Assembly: GCF_001307105.1 (NCBI RefSeq)
Contig: NZ_LGYN01000028.1
Location: 1 to 64,000 of the forward strand
DNA: 64,000 nucleotides
Direction of reading: 5' to 3'
From: Bacillus australimaris
GTDB taxonomy: Bacteria > Bacillota > Bacilli > Bacillales > Bacillaceae
The notes beneath the pieces are model-generated. The model was not told the origin of the DNA, ran no database searches, and was given only the letters and a program-made list of their open reading frames with translations. How positions within the stretch are numbered: the stretch's first letter is position 1; every line of letters begins with the position of its first letter. Position numbers and translations under genes: made by a program. This document shows, one piece after another, positions 62,464-64,000 of this stretch.

Positions 62464-62760
62464 ATGCATACAAGTATTAGCCGTCTGCGACAGGCGGGTT
62501 TTATTGAGGGTATGTCTCTTTTAACCCTTCTTTTAATTGCCATGCCTCTAAAATATTTTGCGGATATTCCGATGGCAGTCACCATTGTAGGCTCTCTTCA
62601 CGGTGCATTGTTTGTCATCTATATGCTCGTTTTGGCATATGTGACATTTAAAGTTCGCTGGCATTTGAAATGGTCCATCGCCGGTTTTTTTGCGGCTTTC
62701 ATTCCTTTCGGCAACTTCGCCTACGATAAGGTGCTCCGCCAGTATGATACAAAAGCTTAA
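62464..62760 (+). CDS. ydzA: YdzA, DUF3817 membrane protein
   Basis: The 98-residue DUF3817-family protein has three membrane helices; EGMSLLTLLL and HGALFVIYM are family hallmarks. AGGAGG is eight bases before the ATG. In B. subtilis ydzA lies near lrpC-topB, so synteny resumes here. Function unknown. Confidence 0.88.
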   Translation: MHTSISRLRQAGFIEGMSLLTLLLIAMPLKYFADIPMAVTIVGSLHGALFVIYMLVLAYVTFKVRWHLKWSIAGFFAAFIPFGNFAYDKVLRQYDTKA

Positions 62761-62763
62761 TAG

Positions 62764-62987
62764 AAAAAGCGTTCCTTTAAGGAACGCTTTAGATTGTTGA
62801 CAAAGGGCTAAAATGATCTTGATTTTAGCCCTTTGTCTTCTTTTCAGCATGATAGAAAACCTTTTCAGTCTAGGAAGGGCGAGCAGCGGAGCGAATTTGA
62901 CATTCGTGAGCACCGGAGCGCAGACCTGACAAAGAATGCGAGGGTTTGCCTACATGCTGGAGCGTTCCTTAAAGGAACGCTTTTTTA
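62764..62987. repeat. MITE-like structured intergenic repeat with palindromic inverted ends
   Basis: The element has near-identical ends in inverted orientation (AAAAAGCGTTCCTTTAAGGA... and its complement at 62962-62986), each a palindrome itself. Inside are a perfect 16-bp stem with 7-base loop (62799-62837, GACAAAGGGCTAAAAT arm). A CAGCATG/CATGCTG dyad follows (62845-62851 and 62953-62959), and two copies of GAGCRSCGGAGCG (62881-62893, 62908-62920). Ends and the stem also act as terminators for ydzA and the leftward gene. No coding potential seen. Confidence 0.65.
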
Positions 62988-64000
62988 AATCGATGCATAT
63001 TTCACAATGACCGCTTGACGCGTCATGTCGTGATACGCTACCCATAATTCATCACCAGGCAATACGCTAGTGATTGGATCGATTGGCTGTTTGACTTCAT
63101 ACATCATGCCATTTCTCTCAATCTGAATGTTTGCTAACGGAAGATTACCGACGACGCCAGCAAATTCGACTTTGGACACTTTTGCACTTCCTTGTTTCTC
63201 TTGCAACAGAGCATTTTCTCTCTCCAGCTCTTCTTTCTTTGTCTGGATCGTGATTTGTGTTCCTGCTGCGACCTGCATATGGTCAGGGATGAATTGGGTG
63301 ACCGTTTTTGTGATTGATTGATCTCCGCTTGAAACCGTCACATCCAGCTGGACAGGTTTTTGTTCATGAATGGCAACTGGGTATTGCTTCACACGCTGAA
63401 TGATTCCTGTTAACGTCACATCTTTCCCTGATCGATTCAGTACTTCATAACCATAGGCAGCCATTTTCAGCTGGCCGTTGATATCGACAAGATCAGCTTT
63501 TTCTCCTGTTCTAAAATCAAAACCAGCGGCTTGAACCATCGGAATGACATACCTTTTCTGATCTAATTCAAATGTGAGGGATAAGACGGTGCCTCGTCCC
63601 ACAGTTCCATATGATTCTATTTTTCTTAAAACAGCGCCTTTAATGAACTTTGGCTCACTTGGCTGCGAGAAGTCACCCTCTTTTAAGAGCATTGCCTTTT
63701 GCTTCTTCGGATCATAATGAATGACGATACGCTGGCCTGGCTGTGGTATCTGAGTGTAGGATACAACCGTTTTAACCGTCTTTTCTATGCTCTGTCCTTC
63801 ATATTCAAATTGAAGACGCATGCTGACAACTGGCTGTTCGTTGATATAGGTGCCCGTTTCTTTCACGGACACAATATAGGCTTGTAATGTGACACTATCC
63901 TTGATCTTGTTCTTTCTGACCAGTCTTAAAATAGGTGGCAGGAAGATGGCAAGCACAAATAACAACAGTGGTATAAAGAGCCATATCGCCCAGTTGAGAA
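62985..64000 (-). CDS. Membrane-anchored protein of unknown function, 5' end off the window
   Basis: The frame runs open to the window edge (LNWAIWLFIPLLLFVLAIFL...), so the start is missing. At least 338 residues are visible. An N-terminal hydrophobic helix is followed by RLVRKNKIKDS and two or more beta-rich repeats with the recurring scheme (KTVKTVVSYTQIPQPGQRIVIHYDPKKQ and KTVTQFIPDHMQVAAGTQITI), reminiscent of DUF3592-type extracellular domains. I cannot assign a role. The TTG at 63965 is in the helix and not the true start. Confidence 0.65.
   Translation of the reverse strand, partial: LNWAIWLFIPLLLFVLAIFLPPILRLVRKNKIKDSVTLQAYIVSVKETGTYINEQPVVSMRLQFEYEGQSIEKTVKTVVSYTQIPQPGQRIVIHYDPKKQKAMLLKEGDFSQPSEPKFIKGAVLRKIESYGTVGRGTVLSLTFELDQKRYVIPMVQAAGFDFRTGEKADLVDINGQLKMAAYGYEVLNRSGKDVTLTGIIQRVKQYPVAIHEQKPVQLDVTVSSGDQSITKTVTQFIPDHMQVAAGTQITIQTKKEELERENALLQEKQGSAKVSKVEFAGVVGNLPLANIQIERNGMMYEVKQPIDPITSVLPGDELWVAYHDMTRQAVIVKYASI

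Noticed and set aside
62548..62913. 121-residue minus-strand frame over ydzA and the structured repeat
   Set aside because: It is opposite ydzA, which has a good RBS and family match, and it crosses two strong hairpins.
1..64000. CRISPR array or restriction/defence operon
   Set aside because: No regularly spaced repeats and no Cas, methyltransferase or known defence genes were found; the only conflict systems are ndoAI-ndoA and the LXG toxin.

Overview
The window looks like chromosomal DNA of a Bacillus of the B. subtilis/B. pumilus branch. Nearly every gene has a recognisable B. subtilis counterpart, and gene order follows, in reverse orientation, the B. subtilis stretch from ydzA/topB to the trnS tRNA cluster. 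The species is not directly readable. The lineage-specific insertions and losses listed below fit the B. pumilus group better than B. subtilis (inference).

Layout. 1-0.5 kb: minus-strand tRNA cluster Asn-Ser-Glu-Gln-Lys-Leu with one strong sigma-A promoter. 0.7-7.4 kb: acetoin dehydrogenase operon acoABCL plus its sigma-54 activator acoR, with a -24/-12 promoter, a palindromic upstream site and a cre over the acoR -35 box. 7.4-10.4 kb: ydcK, the tiny sporulation gene cmpA and tex. 10.4-15.3 kb: the complete rsbRSTUVW-sigB-rsbX stress module with an internal sigma-B promoter. 15.4-19.2 kb: ndoAI-ndoA toxin-antitoxin, alr, ydcC, acpS. 19.3-27.4 kb: rhomboid ydcA, ydbS-ydbT, RNA helicase cshA, two genes of unclear function, murF and ddl. 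27.5-32.2 kb: ydbP, Fur-controlled fbpB, ydbJKL, and an extra dicarboxylate/amino-acid symporter behind a c-di-AMP (ydaO-type) riboswitch. 32.2-38.3 kb: ydbI and the dctP-dctR-dctS/dctB C4-dicarboxylate system. 38.3-42.1 kb: EcsC-like protein, ydaS, mntH, a ydaF-like acetyltransferase. 42.1-45.0 kb: accessory island with a solitary LXG polymorphic toxin, its putative immunity gene and a frameshifted MORN-type immunity relic. 45.2-49.1 kb: ydaP (sigma-B promoter) and kimA with a second c-di-AMP riboswitch. 49.2-56.1 kb: the ydaJKLMN exopolysaccharide operon with a c-di-GMP receptor. 56.3-64 kb: topB, a ycsA-like dehydrogenase, a DMT exporter with an AraC regulator, a GntR regulator, ydzA, a MITE-like structured repeat and a truncated membrane protein.

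Themes. Two second-messenger circuits are visible. c-di-AMP riboswitches sit before both a K+ importer (kimA) and an anionic amino-acid/dicarboxylate importer, so potassium and its organic counter-ion could be throttled together. c-di-GMP acts through YdaK, which keeps the I-site but has lost GGDEF. Carbon regulation is visible at acoR and dctP through cre sites, metal regulation at fbpB (Fur) and mntH (MntR), and stress regulation at rsbV, ydaS and ydaP (sigma-B). Many start codons were revised from ribosome binding sites; several are TTG or GTG. No rRNA, CRISPR array, intact insertion sequence or prophage was seen.
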